Positions 36,306 through 46,453 of a DNA stretch of 64,000 nt are shown here, one piece after another (position 1 is the first letter of the stretch; each line of letters starts with the position of its first letter). The DNA is from Andalucia godoyi (Eukaryota > Discoba > Jakobea > Jakobida > Andaluciidae). The position numbers and the translations under genes are program-made. The DNA is taken from positions 1 to 64,000 of the forward strand of contig VRVR01000007.1 of the NCBI GenBank assembly GCA_009859145.1, written 5' to 3'. The notes under the pieces were generated by a model. That model saw nothing but the letters and a program-made list of their open reading frames with translations. It made no database searches and had not been told where the DNA came from.

Positions 36306-38201
36306 TCAGGTTTTGGCAGAGCAGCACCGGCAGTCGCGCATGTGCTGGATGTGTCCACTGCGTCCACATTTGCGACACCATGCGACGATGCCGCGAACGG
36401 GAAGTCGGCATACTGCGCATGCAGCCTGCGGATCGTTCGCTGCTCCTTCGGATGAAACGGTGCGAACATTTGTTGCTTGTTTGGATTCGGAAGAAACAAC
36501 TTCGAACGGCGAATATTTGGTTACAGACGCAGCACAATCAAAGAGCTGCATGCGCCGCAGAATGTCGACGTATGACAAATGGCAGTCTGCTCCCCGCTGC
36601 TGCGAAGTGATCTTGTCCACCGACGACTTGTAGATCAACAGCAGCAACCCGCAGGTGTGTATATCGTTCATAGACGAATGGTAGTCAAATATGGAAGACA
36701 GCATCTCCCACTGACGATCCGTCCGTTCCAGTACCAGGATGCTTTCCCAGAGGTATGCATGCGCATGAAGTCCGAGATCAGTGCAAACGTTCAAGCAGTT
36801 TTTCACCGTGTATCCACCCCGCATGCCATGGTAGGCGTGCGCAAGGTTCCGGAACTCCACAGTGTCGCTATTTGACATTGATGCAGTGCATATTACGGCT
36901 GCGAAGTGGACGGTAAGAGAAGCCACGATAAGAAGAAGAAAATGTAGTATAGTTAGCAAGAATATCCTTAGCGAATGCTGTTCGCAAAAACAGAACAATA
37001 ATAATAATAAGAATAACAATAACAATAAAATAATAAACCACGTACCCGATTTCTTTGAAATGCGGCTCTGGATGTCCTTCTCGGTATCGCCGCGTGCCAC
37101 AGTATCCAGGCAAAAGGCAATGGAGTGGACATCCGACGACGCACTGAAAGTAATGGCCTGGCTGGGATAGAACGATCGGTGCGGTTGAACAAATTCCGAG
37201 ATGTGCGTGATTTGAATGTCACCCTTGACATCCTTGGACGACGACACCAGCGCGTCTGGTCCGTTAAACCACTCCACGCAGCTCACAATGTTGTGATGCA
37301 CGCTGCCTGCACGGCCAAGCGAGTACAATGGCACATAAACGTTTCGCACGTCCCAAACATGGACATTGGCGTCGAGAACGGATGCGCTGGTCGCAAGCTG
37401 GTGCTGATGAGAAGGACGCCACCGCACTCGTCCAACCGAATCCGAAGTGTATACGACTGCGGTCTGTTTTGGCTTCGTCGTCAAGTCCCACACTCGAACA
37501 CTTTGGTCCCGGGAAGAAGTGACAATCGCTTGACTGTTATCCGGATGCCAGTCCACTGCAAGCGTGAGCTGCGTGTGCGCCGGAAAGTCAATGCGCGGAG
37601 ACCCAGTGTTCCGCATATCCCACACTTGGAGCCTTCCATTGTCATGAACTGTTGCGAAGAAGTTGATGAATTTCGGAGAAAATTGGACATCTCGCACAGA
37701 GTCGGCCTTGCTTGCAAACTGGGATTGCGGCTGCATCAGCGTCGCGGCATCCTGCGGGCCCTTGACAGTGGCTACACGCAAATCAAATAACCGGGCGATC
37801 CCATCCTGGCAGCCAGACATCAAGAGATTGGGCTCCAGCATGGACCACGCCACTCGGTTCACAGCTCTTGGATGCAAAAACGAGGATTCTTGGACTCTGT
37901 GTTTCTTGGCCTGCAAATTCCAAATCACCACCGTCCCGTTTGTCGCTCCCGAAGCAAAATACTGACTGAACTGCGGGTTTGGGTGCCACTGAATATCGCA
38001 TCCCGACAGAAACTTCTTTTCCGCTCGAAGATTCATTGACGCCGTAATCGAATACACCGGCTTCTCTCCCGAAGTGTCCGTCGCCACATCCAGTATGCGC
38101 ATATACGAACGGCCAACCACCGCAATCGCCTTGTGATCCGGAGACACGGAAAACGCAGATATCTCAGATCCGCATTCAAACCTCGCAGGCATCGAGTTCA
38201 A
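36306..38201 (-). CDS. WDR24: WDR24-like WD40/zinc-finger protein, GATOR2/SEA subunit (spliced)
   Basis: Exon 1 is 38201-37046 and exon 2 is 36898-36306. The intron 37045-36899 (147 nt, GTACGT...TTCGCAG, phase 1) is stop-free and divisible by three, so unspliced reading yields a false poly-Leu membrane segment. The spliced protein is about 582 aa. It has WD40 repeats through about residue 330 (IQWHPNPQFSQYFASGATNG, AVDWHPDNSQAIVTSSRDQS), a middle helical region (EFRNLAHAYHGM), and a C-terminal zinc-binding RING-like end (CAVCRLPVRGIVAWCRKCG, HIQHM). WDR24 is a scaffold and E3-like subunit of GATOR2, which activates TORC1 in response to amino acids. Confidence 0.83.
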   Translation of the reverse strand: MNSMPARFECGSEISAFSVSPDHKAIAVVGRSYMRILDVATDTSGEKPVYSITASMNLRAEKKFLSGCDIQWHPNPQFSQYFASGATNGTVVIWNLQAKKHRVQESSFLHPRAVNRVAWSMLEPNLLMSGCQDGIARLFDLRVATVKGPQDAATLMQPQSQFASKADSVRDVQFSPKFINFFATVHDNGRLQVWDMRNTGSPRIDFPAHTQLTLAVDWHPDNSQAIVTSSRDQSVRVWDLTTKPKQTAVVYTSDSVGRVRWRPSHQHQLATSASVLDANVHVWDVRNVYVPLYSLGRAGSVHHNIVSCVEWFNGPDALVSSSKDVKGDIQITHISEFVQPHRSFYPSQAITFSASSDVHSIAFCLDTVARGDTEKDIQSRISKKSGTWFIILLLLLFLLLLLFCFCEQHSLRIFLLTILHFLLLIVASLTVHFAAVICTASMSNSDTVEFRNLAHAYHGMRGGYTVKNCLNVCTDLGLHAHAYLWESILVLERTDRQWEMLSSIFDYHSSMNDIHTCGLLLLIYKSSVDKITSQQRGADCHLSYVDILRRMQLFDCAASVTKYSPFEVVSSESKQATNVRTVSSEGAANDPQAACAVCRLPVRGIVAWCRKCGRSGHIQHMRDCRCCSAKT

Positions 38202-38714
38202 TCCAACAGCAGCAATAAACCAAGATTATGATTATTACAACAACACTTGCAAACACAAACAACGCACCAGAAATAATAAAGAATATTAATTATTATTATT
38301 AATATTATTATTATTTCTATTACTATTACAATAATTTATGCATTCATTACAAAATGCACTTCTTTTTATGCAAAAAAGAAAAAGAAAAAGAAAAAGAAAA
38401 AGAAAAAGAAAAAGAAAAAGAAAAGAAAAGAAAAGAAAAAGAAAAATGCAGACGATTTTCTCTCTCAATGAAGAAGAAGAGGACACAGACGGAAGGAGAA
38501 AGGGGAAAGCATGATTCCAGCTCTCACCGACTGTAGATGCAGACTTGGCGCCATGTTCCAGCATTTGGCGCGTGGCAGGCGGATATCCGAAATGCACTTT
38601 TTCGATTCATTTTGTTTTAGTTTTTTCCCGTGGGTTTTTCGCCATCTTTTCACACTTTTTATGATCACCATCATTACGTATTAATTCACTTTGCATCATA
38701 TCTGCTGAGCAAGA
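38202..38714. promoter_or_regulatory. Divergent intergenic region, WDR24 / Timeless
   Basis: 513 bp, including ATT/TTA-rich sequence at 38275-38340 and a GAAAAA microsatellite. No gene was seen. Confidence 0.4.
38372..38445. repeat. (AAAAAG)n microsatellite
   Basis: About ten GAAAAA units grading into GAAAA units, in the WDR24/Timeless divergent region. Confidence 0.9.
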
Positions 38715-41700
38715 ATGAGTGCGCTGCTTCATTCGAATCCGACGAATCCGCTCGGGACAAAGGATGCGGCGCTGCTGTTTGGAATTTCAAGGAGGCTGCA
38801 AGACGAGCTGTTTGATATCTGCGCAGGGCTTGGAGAATACGTGGACGAGGAATTTGTGAAGGGCGAGGACTGCTATGAGTGCTTGCAGGACATGCTTCGG
38901 TCACTGAGGAGACAGGACATGCGCAGTCGACCAGCATTCATTCTTCTGGGCCGGTGGGACTGCTTTCAAAAGTACTTTGTGCCGTTGGTCACCGAGTTCC
39001 ACGATGATCACCAAATGATGTACACGCTCGTGAAGATCCTTTGTTTGCTGTGTCAGGATCTGCAGGAGGATATGGAAGCTGCAACAAAGACGTATGCGAA
39101 ACAGATTTTTGCAAACTTTAAAGATGCTGCAACAGCTCCAGGATTTTTGCAAGGTCTGTCGTTCTCCATTGCGGCACCCATCCAGCGAATTGCTTCAGAC
39201 TCGTTCTCGGAACAGGACGTCCTGTACTTGGATATGGTGTGTGATTTAATCATGCATCTCTTGTCGTACGATGAAGACCAGTCTTTGGACCGCGCCCGTG
39301 CCATTCATCGCACTCATGACGCATTCGTCATCAAGATGAAGGAAGCAGCATGGCTCGATGTGTTCACGTTTGTGTGCCAGGAATGGAAAACGTTCTATGA
39401 TGCAATGCCGCAGCCTCGGTTTTCCAGAACGCTGCTCGACATCTTTGCGCATTTCGTGCTCCCCTTTGATCCTGCAGACATTGCCTCTCTTCACGGAAAG
39501 ACTTCCAAGACAGAAGTCTGCAAAGTGGATTTCCACAAGGCTATTAAACGAGAGCAGGAAATCAGGAATGCAAAGTCAAAGGCACTACCGATACACTCTC
39601 GACACTCGAGATTTGGCGGGCTCTTTGTGCAAAAAATGAAGCATCCTGACCACACTGCTGTGGTTGTTGGCCAGAAGAATGTTGGTGTCGCTACGCAGCT
39701 GAAGAAGGCTCGGTCGAAGAGATCACAAGTGCCCACACAGAATGGCATTGAGCATCGTGTAGAGGCTTCGTCTGAAGGAAAATTGATGGTGTCGGAGTTT
39801 CTCGAATCGTTTGTCCCCAGTGCATCGTTTGCAAACCTGATGAATGATTGCTTGCGGCGCATTCCCTCGAATCCAGAAACGCTTTCTCGCTCGGGAGGAA
39901 TGCTCCTTCTTCGCATCAGCACGTGGATTTCGTGTTGGTGGCGCAACCGCTTGTCTCACTTGCAGAAGAAGAACGAAAACGACCCGTCTTGGAAATGGGA
40001 CTCGACCGTCATGGCTCCGCTGTTCGATCGTGACTTCATTCTTCTGGTGTTGAAACAAGCAAATTTTGCGCTTATGGAAGAGAAGAATTGGAGGATTCTG
40101 CAAAGATGTGTGTCGTTTGCACATGAAGTGCTGTTGCACACTGAAAAAATGCGTCGGTTTGGAGACGACAACAACGTGGACACTGCAGAGTTCCTGCAGA
40201 CGAATCTTCTTGCTGAGAAGGATAATGTCCTCCTGTATGTTCGCGTGCTTTCGTCGTATGTTCCATCACACTTTCCGTATGAATTTTTGTGCAATACCCT
40301 GGAAGCAGTGTATTACATTGTCAAGGTTGCCGAGCGATTGTCCAAGAATGGCATCATTCTTGTCAAGCAGATTCGAAAGATCAGAAGAAATGTCAAAATC
40401 AATGCGAAGGACGATGAAGAGAGCGAGGATGGCGACGACGGTCTCGTTCAGGGTGTCGGAAAGAAGCGAGCTTCCAATTCGGAGAATCAACCGGACGAAG
40501 ATTTGGAAAATTTCATCAACGATGCCGAAGTCCGGGATCAAACGGAGATGGAGGAAGAGGGTACCAAGGAAATGGAAGATGCGGGAATATCGGATGCTCG
40601 CCTGAAGAGTGTGGAGGAGGACGGTGAGGATGGTGGGGTTGCAATTCAGCAGCCTTCTCCAACCAGGGATCTGCAGGACAAGGGAAGTGAAGAAGAGGGC
40701 TCCGATGAAGATTCAGAAGACGGAGAAACAGTGAAAAAACTCTTGGCTCCTGTCCTGGGTGCGGAGACCGTGGTTGATGCCGGCTTGGTCGAATCGAGGG
40801 AAGCCAGGAGAGATGCAACTGAAGAGGAGACGGCGCAGACTGCTGACGGGGAGCATCGGCGTCCTGATGACGTGGACGAAGCATCCGTTCCAGCAGTGAG
40901 CAAGCGTGGCGACGGGGAGAATGCGCGCGGCGGTCCCGTTGGTGCGGGGGAAAACGCCCCGAAAGGTGCGACAACCTCAGAAGAGGAGGTCGAGGAATAT
41001 GAGGAAGATCTGACTGCGGAGACGGAGACACGGCTGAGTGTGCAGCACATTGTCGATAAGCTGATATCCGGACAGTGCTTCCGGGTCATGGAGCAAATGT
41101 TTGACAAGTATGTGCTGAACTCCGTCAAGACGAATTACTACCTGGTCCACTTTTTTAAGAGAATATGGGAAGCCTTGGATATGCGATCCATGTTTTACTC
41201 GGTTACGTTTTTCCAAGTCTGTTTCAATATTCTGACGAGACAAGCTTCAAAATGCCTGATGGACGGAGTGAAAATCGAGCATGTTGATTGGCAGGAGGGA
41301 TCCAAGTTTTGCGAAATGGTTTTGAGCACATTTTTCAACTGCGATCTTCCGTCCAACTCGTTGTTGCTGATTGAAATGCTGTTTCCCAAAGCAAAAGTTG
41401 ACTGTGTCGTCATTCAATCCCGATATGAGACTCTTGCAGGCAGCATGACAGCATTGAAGCAAATGCATATTCATCAGAAAAAGGCGTCTGCTGTGGGTGA
41501 AACTGTGGAGGATGCGACCATTCCGGTTCTCGCAGATTCGTCGGATGACGAAGAAGAGGATATATTTGACCGGCAAACGAAGAGCAGAAAAGAAGACGCG
41601 GATGAAGACGCGCCCTCTTGGGATGCTTTGCTCTCGACAAGGAAGAAGGCCAAAAACATCGATTTTGAAGACGATGGCGCGGGAGCGTTTGCGCCAAAAC

Positions 41701-42077
41701 AGGGCGGCTCCTCCAACGAAAATGGCATTGGCGATGATCGTCATCACGATCACGACGACGCCGATGACGATGACAATGACGATGACAATGACACGGATGG
41801 AAATGACTTGCTTGAGAATCGGATTTCAACCGCAGTTGCAGATCACAATCCGTTTGAGGACGCGCCCCCAAAACCAATGCGGAGTTCACGAGCGATTCAA
41901 AATAATCCGGACAGCGACGAGGGCTTCGCGCGAGCGCTGAAAAGAGCGAGAGCCGCCGTTGAAGACGACGTTGAGAACGATGATGAAAACATGGAGGTGA
42001 CGAAACATTCCGAACCAACAGGACGAGCACCAAAGAAGCGAAGGGTGCTCGACTCGGATGATGATGATGATTCTTGA
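38715..42077 (+). CDS. TIMELESS: Timeless/Tof1/Swi1 replication-fork protection protein
   Basis: 1,120 aa, single exon. The N-terminal Timeless domain (about 20-260) starts LQDELFDICAGLGEYVDEEF with EDCYECLQDMLRSLRRQD, and continues through a helical repeat (LVKILCLLCQDLQED, SFSIAAPIQRIASDSFSEQD). A central acidic region (about 555-770) is followed by a second helical block (QHIVDKLISGQCFRVMEQMF, TNYYLVHFFKRIWEALDMRS), which matches the conserved middle of TIM/Tof1, and a long acidic tail. With Tipin/Csm3 it stabilises replication forks and mediates S-phase checkpoint signalling in the nucleus. Confidence 0.88.
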   Translation: MSALLHSNPTNPLGTKDAALLFGISRRLQDELFDICAGLGEYVDEEFVKGEDCYECLQDMLRSLRRQDMRSRPAFILLGRWDCFQKYFVPLVTEFHDDHQMMYTLVKILCLLCQDLQEDMEAATKTYAKQIFANFKDAATAPGFLQGLSFSIAAPIQRIASDSFSEQDVLYLDMVCDLIMHLLSYDEDQSLDRARAIHRTHDAFVIKMKEAAWLDVFTFVCQEWKTFYDAMPQPRFSRTLLDIFAHFVLPFDPADIASLHGKTSKTEVCKVDFHKAIKREQEIRNAKSKALPIHSRHSRFGGLFVQKMKHPDHTAVVVGQKNVGVATQLKKARSKRSQVPTQNGIEHRVEASSEGKLMVSEFLESFVPSASFANLMNDCLRRIPSNPETLSRSGGMLLLRISTWISCWWRNRLSHLQKKNENDPSWKWDSTVMAPLFDRDFILLVLKQANFALMEEKNWRILQRCVSFAHEVLLHTEKMRRFGDDNNVDTAEFLQTNLLAEKDNVLLYVRVLSSYVPSHFPYEFLCNTLEAVYYIVKVAERLSKNGIILVKQIRKIRRNVKINAKDDEESEDGDDGLVQGVGKKRASNSENQPDEDLENFINDAEVRDQTEMEEEGTKEMEDAGISDARLKSVEEDGEDGGVAIQQPSPTRDLQDKGSEEEGSDEDSEDGETVKKLLAPVLGAETVVDAGLVESREARRDATEEETAQTADGEHRRPDDVDEASVPAVSKRGDGENARGGPVGAGENAPKGATTSEEEVEEYEEDLTAETETRLSVQHIVDKLISGQCFRVMEQMFDKYVLNSVKTNYYLVHFFKRIWEALDMRSMFYSVTFFQVCFNILTRQASKCLMDGVKIEHVDWQEGSKFCEMVLSTFFNCDLPSNSLLLIEMLFPKAKVDCVVIQSRYETLAGSMTALKQMHIHQKKASAVGETVEDATIPVLADSSDDEEEDIFDRQTKSRKEDADEDAPSWDALLSTRKKAKNIDFEDDGAGAFAPKQGGSSNENGIGDDRHHDHDDADDDDNDDDNDTDGNDLLENRISTAVADHNPFEDAPPKPMRSSRAIQNNPDSDEGFARALKRARAAVEDDVENDDENMEVTKHSEPTGRAPKKRRVLDSDDDDDS

Positions 42078-42182
42078 AGAGATAGTCAAGGTTAAACAAT
42101 TAATTAAAAAAAAGTGATACCAGCCAGCACTCCTTCACCTCTCCCTTTTCTTCTTTCTCGTCATGAAACGGGGCACGGCGAG

Positions 42183-43220
42183 CTATGTGGACGTTTGCTG
42201 TGCATCACGAGTATCCGCAATGATCTCCACGGAAGTTCTAGAATGTGCAGATGAATTCGATTCTGCAACGCTGATTTCGCAAGACTCCTCCGTTCCTTCC
42301 TCAAGAACAGACATGTCGACAAAGGAGTCACTGGTCTGTGGGATCTCCGCTACTTCCATTTCTGGATCGCTATGACCCGCATTACCGTCTGTGGTCGATG
42401 ACTCGACATGAATTGTCATTTCTACGTCCTCCACAGCGGTCGACGCAACCTGCACCTCTTGCACCGCGGTAACAGCGACTGGATCGGAACTCAAGTTGAC
42501 GCACGACGCAGCTGCAGCAGACAATGGCAACGCTGTAGTTGGCTCGATTCTTGCAGCCAGTGCTGCAAACGGGTCATCGTCCTCGACTGGCATCGACTGT
42601 TTCTTTCGCTTGCCATTCCTATTGCCATCCACATGCTTGATGTGGCTTGATGAAGATCGTTTTTTCTGCCCCATGCTCGATTTCCAATCCAGGCGCTCGA
42701 GCCAAATCAAGACACAGAATGACAAGATGAAACAAAGGATGATGCCGCCTGCCAATGCCAGCCAAAATGGTTCATCAATCGGGAACTGGCCATTCAATAT
42801 TGTGACGTAGCAAACATGCAGAATACCAATCGAGCCGACGTAATCCCACGAATCGGAAGAACGTTCCACAAACAGCGACAAGAATATGGATGTCAGTCCA
42901 AGAGAAAGAGTTAGTGCACACACATTCACAATCAAGCGTGGACTTGGGTCATCGGGAACCTTGTCGTCGAATTCATCCATGGAATAGAATTTGGAAACGA
43001 AAAAAGGGACGTTTGCAATGATCGCGTATGTATAGACGAGAAAGAAGTACACTGCATAGAACAAGATGTAGCATCCAACGAGCGTCCCGAGAACTCTCCA
43101 CGGATTGAGCCGCAATGTCGCAACCGACTTTGACCGGTGCTCAATCACAATGGCAATCATGAAGGACAAAAACACCAGCCCATAAAACACAGCGCAGTAC
43201 GTACTGTTGACCTCCTTCAT
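42183..43220 (-). CDS. SYS1: SYS1-like Golgi membrane protein with extended tail
   Basis: 345 aa from the first true ATG at 43220. An extra N-terminal hydrophobic segment (YGLVFLSFMIAIVI) precedes a four-segment core. This begins LNPWRVLGTLVGCYILFYAV and contains IFLSLFVERSSDSWDYVGSI with GILHVCYVTILNGQFP, followed by a last helix; this order and the VER...DY/F...HL pattern match SYS1. A 150-residue cytosolic tail, Ser/Glu-rich with a basic patch (NRNGKRKKQ), is not part of SYS1. SYS1 recruits Arl3/ARFRP1 to the trans-Golgi. The alternative is an unrelated four-span protein. Confidence 0.55.
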   Translation of the reverse strand: MKEVNSTYCAVFYGLVFLSFMIAIVIEHRSKSVATLRLNPWRVLGTLVGCYILFYAVYFFLVYTYAIIANVPFFVSKFYSMDEFDDKVPDDPSPRLIVNVCALTLSLGLTSIFLSLFVERSSDSWDYVGSIGILHVCYVTILNGQFPIDEPFWLALAGGIILCFILSFCVLIWLERLDWKSSMGQKKRSSSSHIKHVDGNRNGKRKKQSMPVEDDDPFAALAARIEPTTALPLSAAAASCVNLSSDPVAVTAVQEVQVASTAVEDVEMTIHVESSTTDGNAGHSDPEMEVAEIPQTSDSFVDMSVLEEGTEESCEISVAESNSSAHSRTSVEIIADTRDAQQTST

Positions 43221-43555
43221 CACCTCGGCTTCAGCAATCACCCACTCACCCACTCACCCACTCACTCACTCACTCACTCACTCACCACTCACTCACTCAC
43301 TCACTCCGAGCCCTCAAAATATTAGGAAAATGAAGAAGAAAATCCAAAAAATGTATGTGTATCCAAATCAACAATCCAAATGTTCTCGCCGCACCCCCGA
43401 GCTTTATCCAGTTTTGGATGCACAAACACTGAAGCAATGTCCACACAGCAGTGAGAGAGAGTGTGTGTGCGTGACGAAAAACGGAAAAAGACCACACCGC
43501 GAAACCATCCTGTATTCAGATTCCCAAACTCTCTCTACAGTGTATTAAATAGTGG
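43221..43555. promoter_or_regulatory. Divergent intergenic region, SYS1-like / site-2 protease
   Basis: 335 bp, including the CACT microsatellite and short GAGAGTGTGTGTG tracts. No gene was seen. Confidence 0.4.
43239..43306. repeat. (CACT/CACCCACT)n microsatellite
   Basis: Tandem CACCCACT, then CACT units lie immediately upstream of the SYS1-like ATG, in its leader or promoter. Confidence 0.9.
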
Positions 43556-45043
43556 ATGACAGTTGTCGACGCGACTTGCACGTATGGCTCAACAGGCAGA
43601 CAAGCAAGCAGCGGCACACATTTTTGGTCCGTCTTTTTTTCCTTTCGTTACTGTTCCTTACTAATTTATAATATTATTTTATTTTCCTCCCAGCGCTACT
43701 TTGCTTCGCACTTGGTTCTCCGCATTCTCCTCTCTGGACTTTGTAGTGTACGTGGAGGTCGTTCCCCACCCCGCTTGGCATTTTTCATGTTGGATTCTCT
43801 ACCACGGTCTTTGCACGGCAGCGATTCTGACTTTGCGGCTGGAGCGCCGAACAGATGGTATCGGATTGAACGGCAAAGCCGGGCGAAGTTCACGGTTTAC
43901 TTTCCTCGAACGGCATCGCGGTTCTGGAACATGCTGCTCTTTTCGTCTCGCCGCCTAAGTGCGTTCTACAGCGTTGGATCGCTAATTGGCATTCTTGGAC
44001 TGTTTGTCTCGCTGTTCATTCTTGGAAAGTCAGTTATGCAGGACATTTCGGAACTCTATTTTTCAGCGAGTGCGGACCTCTTGGATCCGGTCAAGGTACA
44101 AAAGCATGTCAAGTCAGCCCCGTCGTTGGTTCCGTTTGTGCCTGGAGTCACCGTGTCCTTCTCGTTCTTTCCATTCTACATTGCAGCACTTGTGGTTGCA
44201 GTTGCCATTCATGAATGGGGCCACGCAATCGCTGCAAACGTCGAAAAAATTGGCATTCGCGGCGCTGGCATTGTGGTGTGGTATGGTGTCCCAGGCGCTT
44301 ATGTGGACATGGAAGATGGAGAACTTGCTCGTGCTTCGCATCGCACTCGGTTCCGCGTGTATTCCGCTGGAGTATTCCATAACCTGCTGTTGGCTGTGAT
44401 TGCATGGATGGGAATCATGTGTTTTCCGTACGTTGCGTCGTTGTTCTATTCTCAAATACGCGGGGTCGCAGTGGTTTCTGTGCCGCCGGCTTTTCTGGGA
44501 TTCTCCCGGCAGTTGCAGCCCAACGATGTCATCTTGTCCGTTGCGCGTTGCCACGTGACATCGATGGAGTCGTACTACAACTGTCTTGTGAACTTCAAGG
44601 AAAGTTATCCGGTTGCGATTGGACCACAAGAGATTATTTCACTTGTTTTTGAGGTCCAGCGTGACTCAAAGATTGAAGAATTCTCAGATGGTTTCCACTG
44701 GAGTGATCTTGTGCAAGATCTGCGGGTATCTCCGTATGTCCCGCGTCCCGGTATTAAGTTCCTCCCGTTTTCCTTCGAGGCTCCCCGATGGACGCTGGAT
44801 TTCCTATCCATGCTGACGAGCGTTTCCGTCAGTTTGGCACTGTTGAACTGTGTCGCCTGCTGGATGCTCGATGGATTTCATGTTTGGACAACGCTGGTGT
44901 CGTATTTGGCAGACAAGCGTAACTTGCAAGGACGGTCGTTGAATGACTTGTGGGCTGCGCACCGTGTTTTTGTGTATCTATCAGCGGGTCTTATGTGTCT
45001 CGGGGTTGTCTTTTCGAGTATTCGGTTTGCGAAGGGCATATGA
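43556..45043 (+). CDS. MBTPS2: Site-2 protease (intramembrane metalloprotease)
   Basis: Open for 495 aa from ATG 43556. The conserved part begins later, so ATG 43787 (418 aa) or a spliced start (a CAG after a pyrimidine-rich tract at 43694) are alternatives. Family features are FTVYFPRTASRFWNM, a membrane helix ending FILGKSVMQD, the zinc motif HEWGH (residues 218-222 from 43556) in a membrane helix, GVPGAYVDMEDGELARASHRTR, a PDZ-like lumenal/cytosolic insert, and the C-terminal LDG motif (CWMLDGFHV) that supplies the third zinc ligand. S2P cleaves membrane-anchored transcription factors (SREBP/ATF6 type) in the Golgi. It is convergent with METTL18. Confidence 0.85.
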   Translation: MTVVDATCTYGSTGRQASSGTHFWSVFFSFRYCSLLIYNIILFSSQRYFASHLVLRILLSGLCSVRGGRSPPRLAFFMLDSLPRSLHGSDSDFAAGAPNRWYRIERQSRAKFTVYFPRTASRFWNMLLFSSRRLSAFYSVGSLIGILGLFVSLFILGKSVMQDISELYFSASADLLDPVKVQKHVKSAPSLVPFVPGVTVSFSFFPFYIAALVVAVAIHEWGHAIAANVEKIGIRGAGIVVWYGVPGAYVDMEDGELARASHRTRFRVYSAGVFHNLLLAVIAWMGIMCFPYVASLFYSQIRGVAVVSVPPAFLGFSRQLQPNDVILSVARCHVTSMESYYNCLVNFKESYPVAIGPQEIISLVFEVQRDSKIEEFSDGFHWSDLVQDLRVSPYVPRPGIKFLPFSFEAPRWTLDFLSMLTSVSVSLALLNCVACWMLDGFHVWTTLVSYLADKRNLQGRSLNDLWAAHRVFVYLSAGLMCLGVVFSSIRFAKGI

Positions 45044-45102
45044 CGATCGCAGTTCCCCGTGCAGTTCTCTTGTGATGTGTAATCCTTTCGCTCTTCTGTT
45101 TA

Positions 45103-46172
45103 TCACCGCCGTCTCTGTACAAGAAGAATGTCTCGCAGAACAGTGCCCGAGCCCATCGTCACGAGCATCTGCGAATCCAGGGACCCTTCCGCCGAGACCA
45201 GTTGCTGGAATTCCAGGATTCCGCCATCCAGTCCAAAATACAGGCGCTTGGCAGCAACCAGGGCGATCCCGTTTGGAGACAAGTACCGCACCAACAATTT
45301 ATGCAATCGCTGGATTGCGTTCGTAGAATAGATCGTTTCCGACGTTAGAATGCAGTCAAACGTCCGCGCTGTTTCATATGCACTCCAGTCTCCGCTGACG
45401 AATTCTAGAGTACATTTGGCAGCATCCGGATGTGTGCTCAGGAACTTCAGGACATTTGGTATCGTGACGTCCTCCAGGACTTCTCGATTCTATTGCCTCA
45501 CATAGTGTGTTAAAAGTACAATACAAACACAAACAAAACAAAAAAACTCAAACTCCCGGTTAGTGTTCACGAAGCATTGCTCTTTGGTGAAGAGGGGGCT
45601 GAAAGAGGTGCGCCTCTTTTTTCCTCGGAAAAACATACGTAATCATGCAACACCGCAGTGCGACACCCGCCGAGAATGGCAACTAACGTAGGAAGCCCGT
45701 GTCCGCAGCCTGCCTCGAGCACCGATCCATTGACCACTGACGCACGCACCCTCTTCGAGAATTCAAGCATTCGATTCACGATGAGATTGGAAGAACTCAG
45801 GCATTGTTGCTGCTGGAAAAGAGCGTCCAAAAGGACTTGACACAGGTCAATTGAACATTCCCAGACTTTGTAGCCTCCTTCATACACAGTAGGCACCAAA
45901 TCCGAAATGCCGAGATCCGAAAGATGTGGCCTGGACTTTGCAAGCTGTCCGTCTCGAACGACCACTCGATCAAGAGACAGGGTCGGTGCAATGACCTGTG
46001 GTGTGAATTCGCGACCATCGATGACAGCGTACGGCACAGCCAGCATCTCCATCGGTCGGATCTCTCCGTCTCCCGTATCGTGCTTCTCACTCCCCGCATC
46101 ATTCGACCCAGAGTTCGAACCAGAAGGTCCAAAGAAGGAAAACGAAGCTCCAGGGCCAGAAGCCCCAAACAT
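45103..46172 (-). CDS. METTL18: METTL18/Hpm1-like histidine protein methyltransferase (spliced)
   Basis: Exon 1 is 46172-45639. The intron 45638-45490 (149 nt, GTATGT...AATAG, phase 0) is followed by exon 2, 45489-45103, giving 306 aa. Splicing restores the family-specific join DYN-REVLEDVTIPNV. Family signatures are LVPTVYEGGYKVWECSIDL, the SAM-binding LEAGCGHGLPTL (151-163), and SGDWSAYE and FDCILTSETIY in exon 2. Hpm1/METTL18 N-methylates a histidine of ribosomal protein uL3. An N-terminal Gly/Ser-rich stretch is disordered. Confidence 0.87.
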
Positions 46173-46334
46173 TTTTCTCTCTCTGCTTCTTTTCTCCTCT
46201 TCTCAAACCTCCCTCTGCTTCTCCTACCCATCCCTGAGAAAATAACAAGCAATGTGTGTCAAGCAAGTCATAAAGGAGGCCCAGCAGGGGGCGCGTATGG
46301 ATGAAATGAGATGTGGAAAGCAGCAGCACCTTGT

Positions 46335-46453
46335 AGGTACGGCCATACTAGAGTGAAAATACCGCATCCCGTCCGATTTGCGAAGTCAAGTGCTCTCAGG
46401 CTGGAGTAGTACTGAGGTGGGTGACCACTCGGGAATTCCCAGTGCTGTACTTT
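46335..46453 (+). rRNA. rrn5: 5S ribosomal RNA
   Basis: About 119 nt. The 5' strand AGGTACGGCCATACTAG pairs with the 3' end GTGCTGTACTT to form helix I. GCATCCCGTCCGATTTGCG gives helices II/III, and the internal promoter boxes are intact (AAGTCAAGTGCTCTC, then GGTGGGTGACCACTCGGGAA). A T run (TTTTT at 46451-46455) immediately follows as the RNA polymerase III terminator. It stands alone between protein genes and is not linked to an rDNA unit. Ends may be off by 1-2 bases. Confidence 0.95.

Noticed and set aside
36899-37045. Apparent poly-Leu transmembrane domain inside WDR24
   Set aside because: It is an intron with proper splice borders; the coding frame continues correctly when it is removed.
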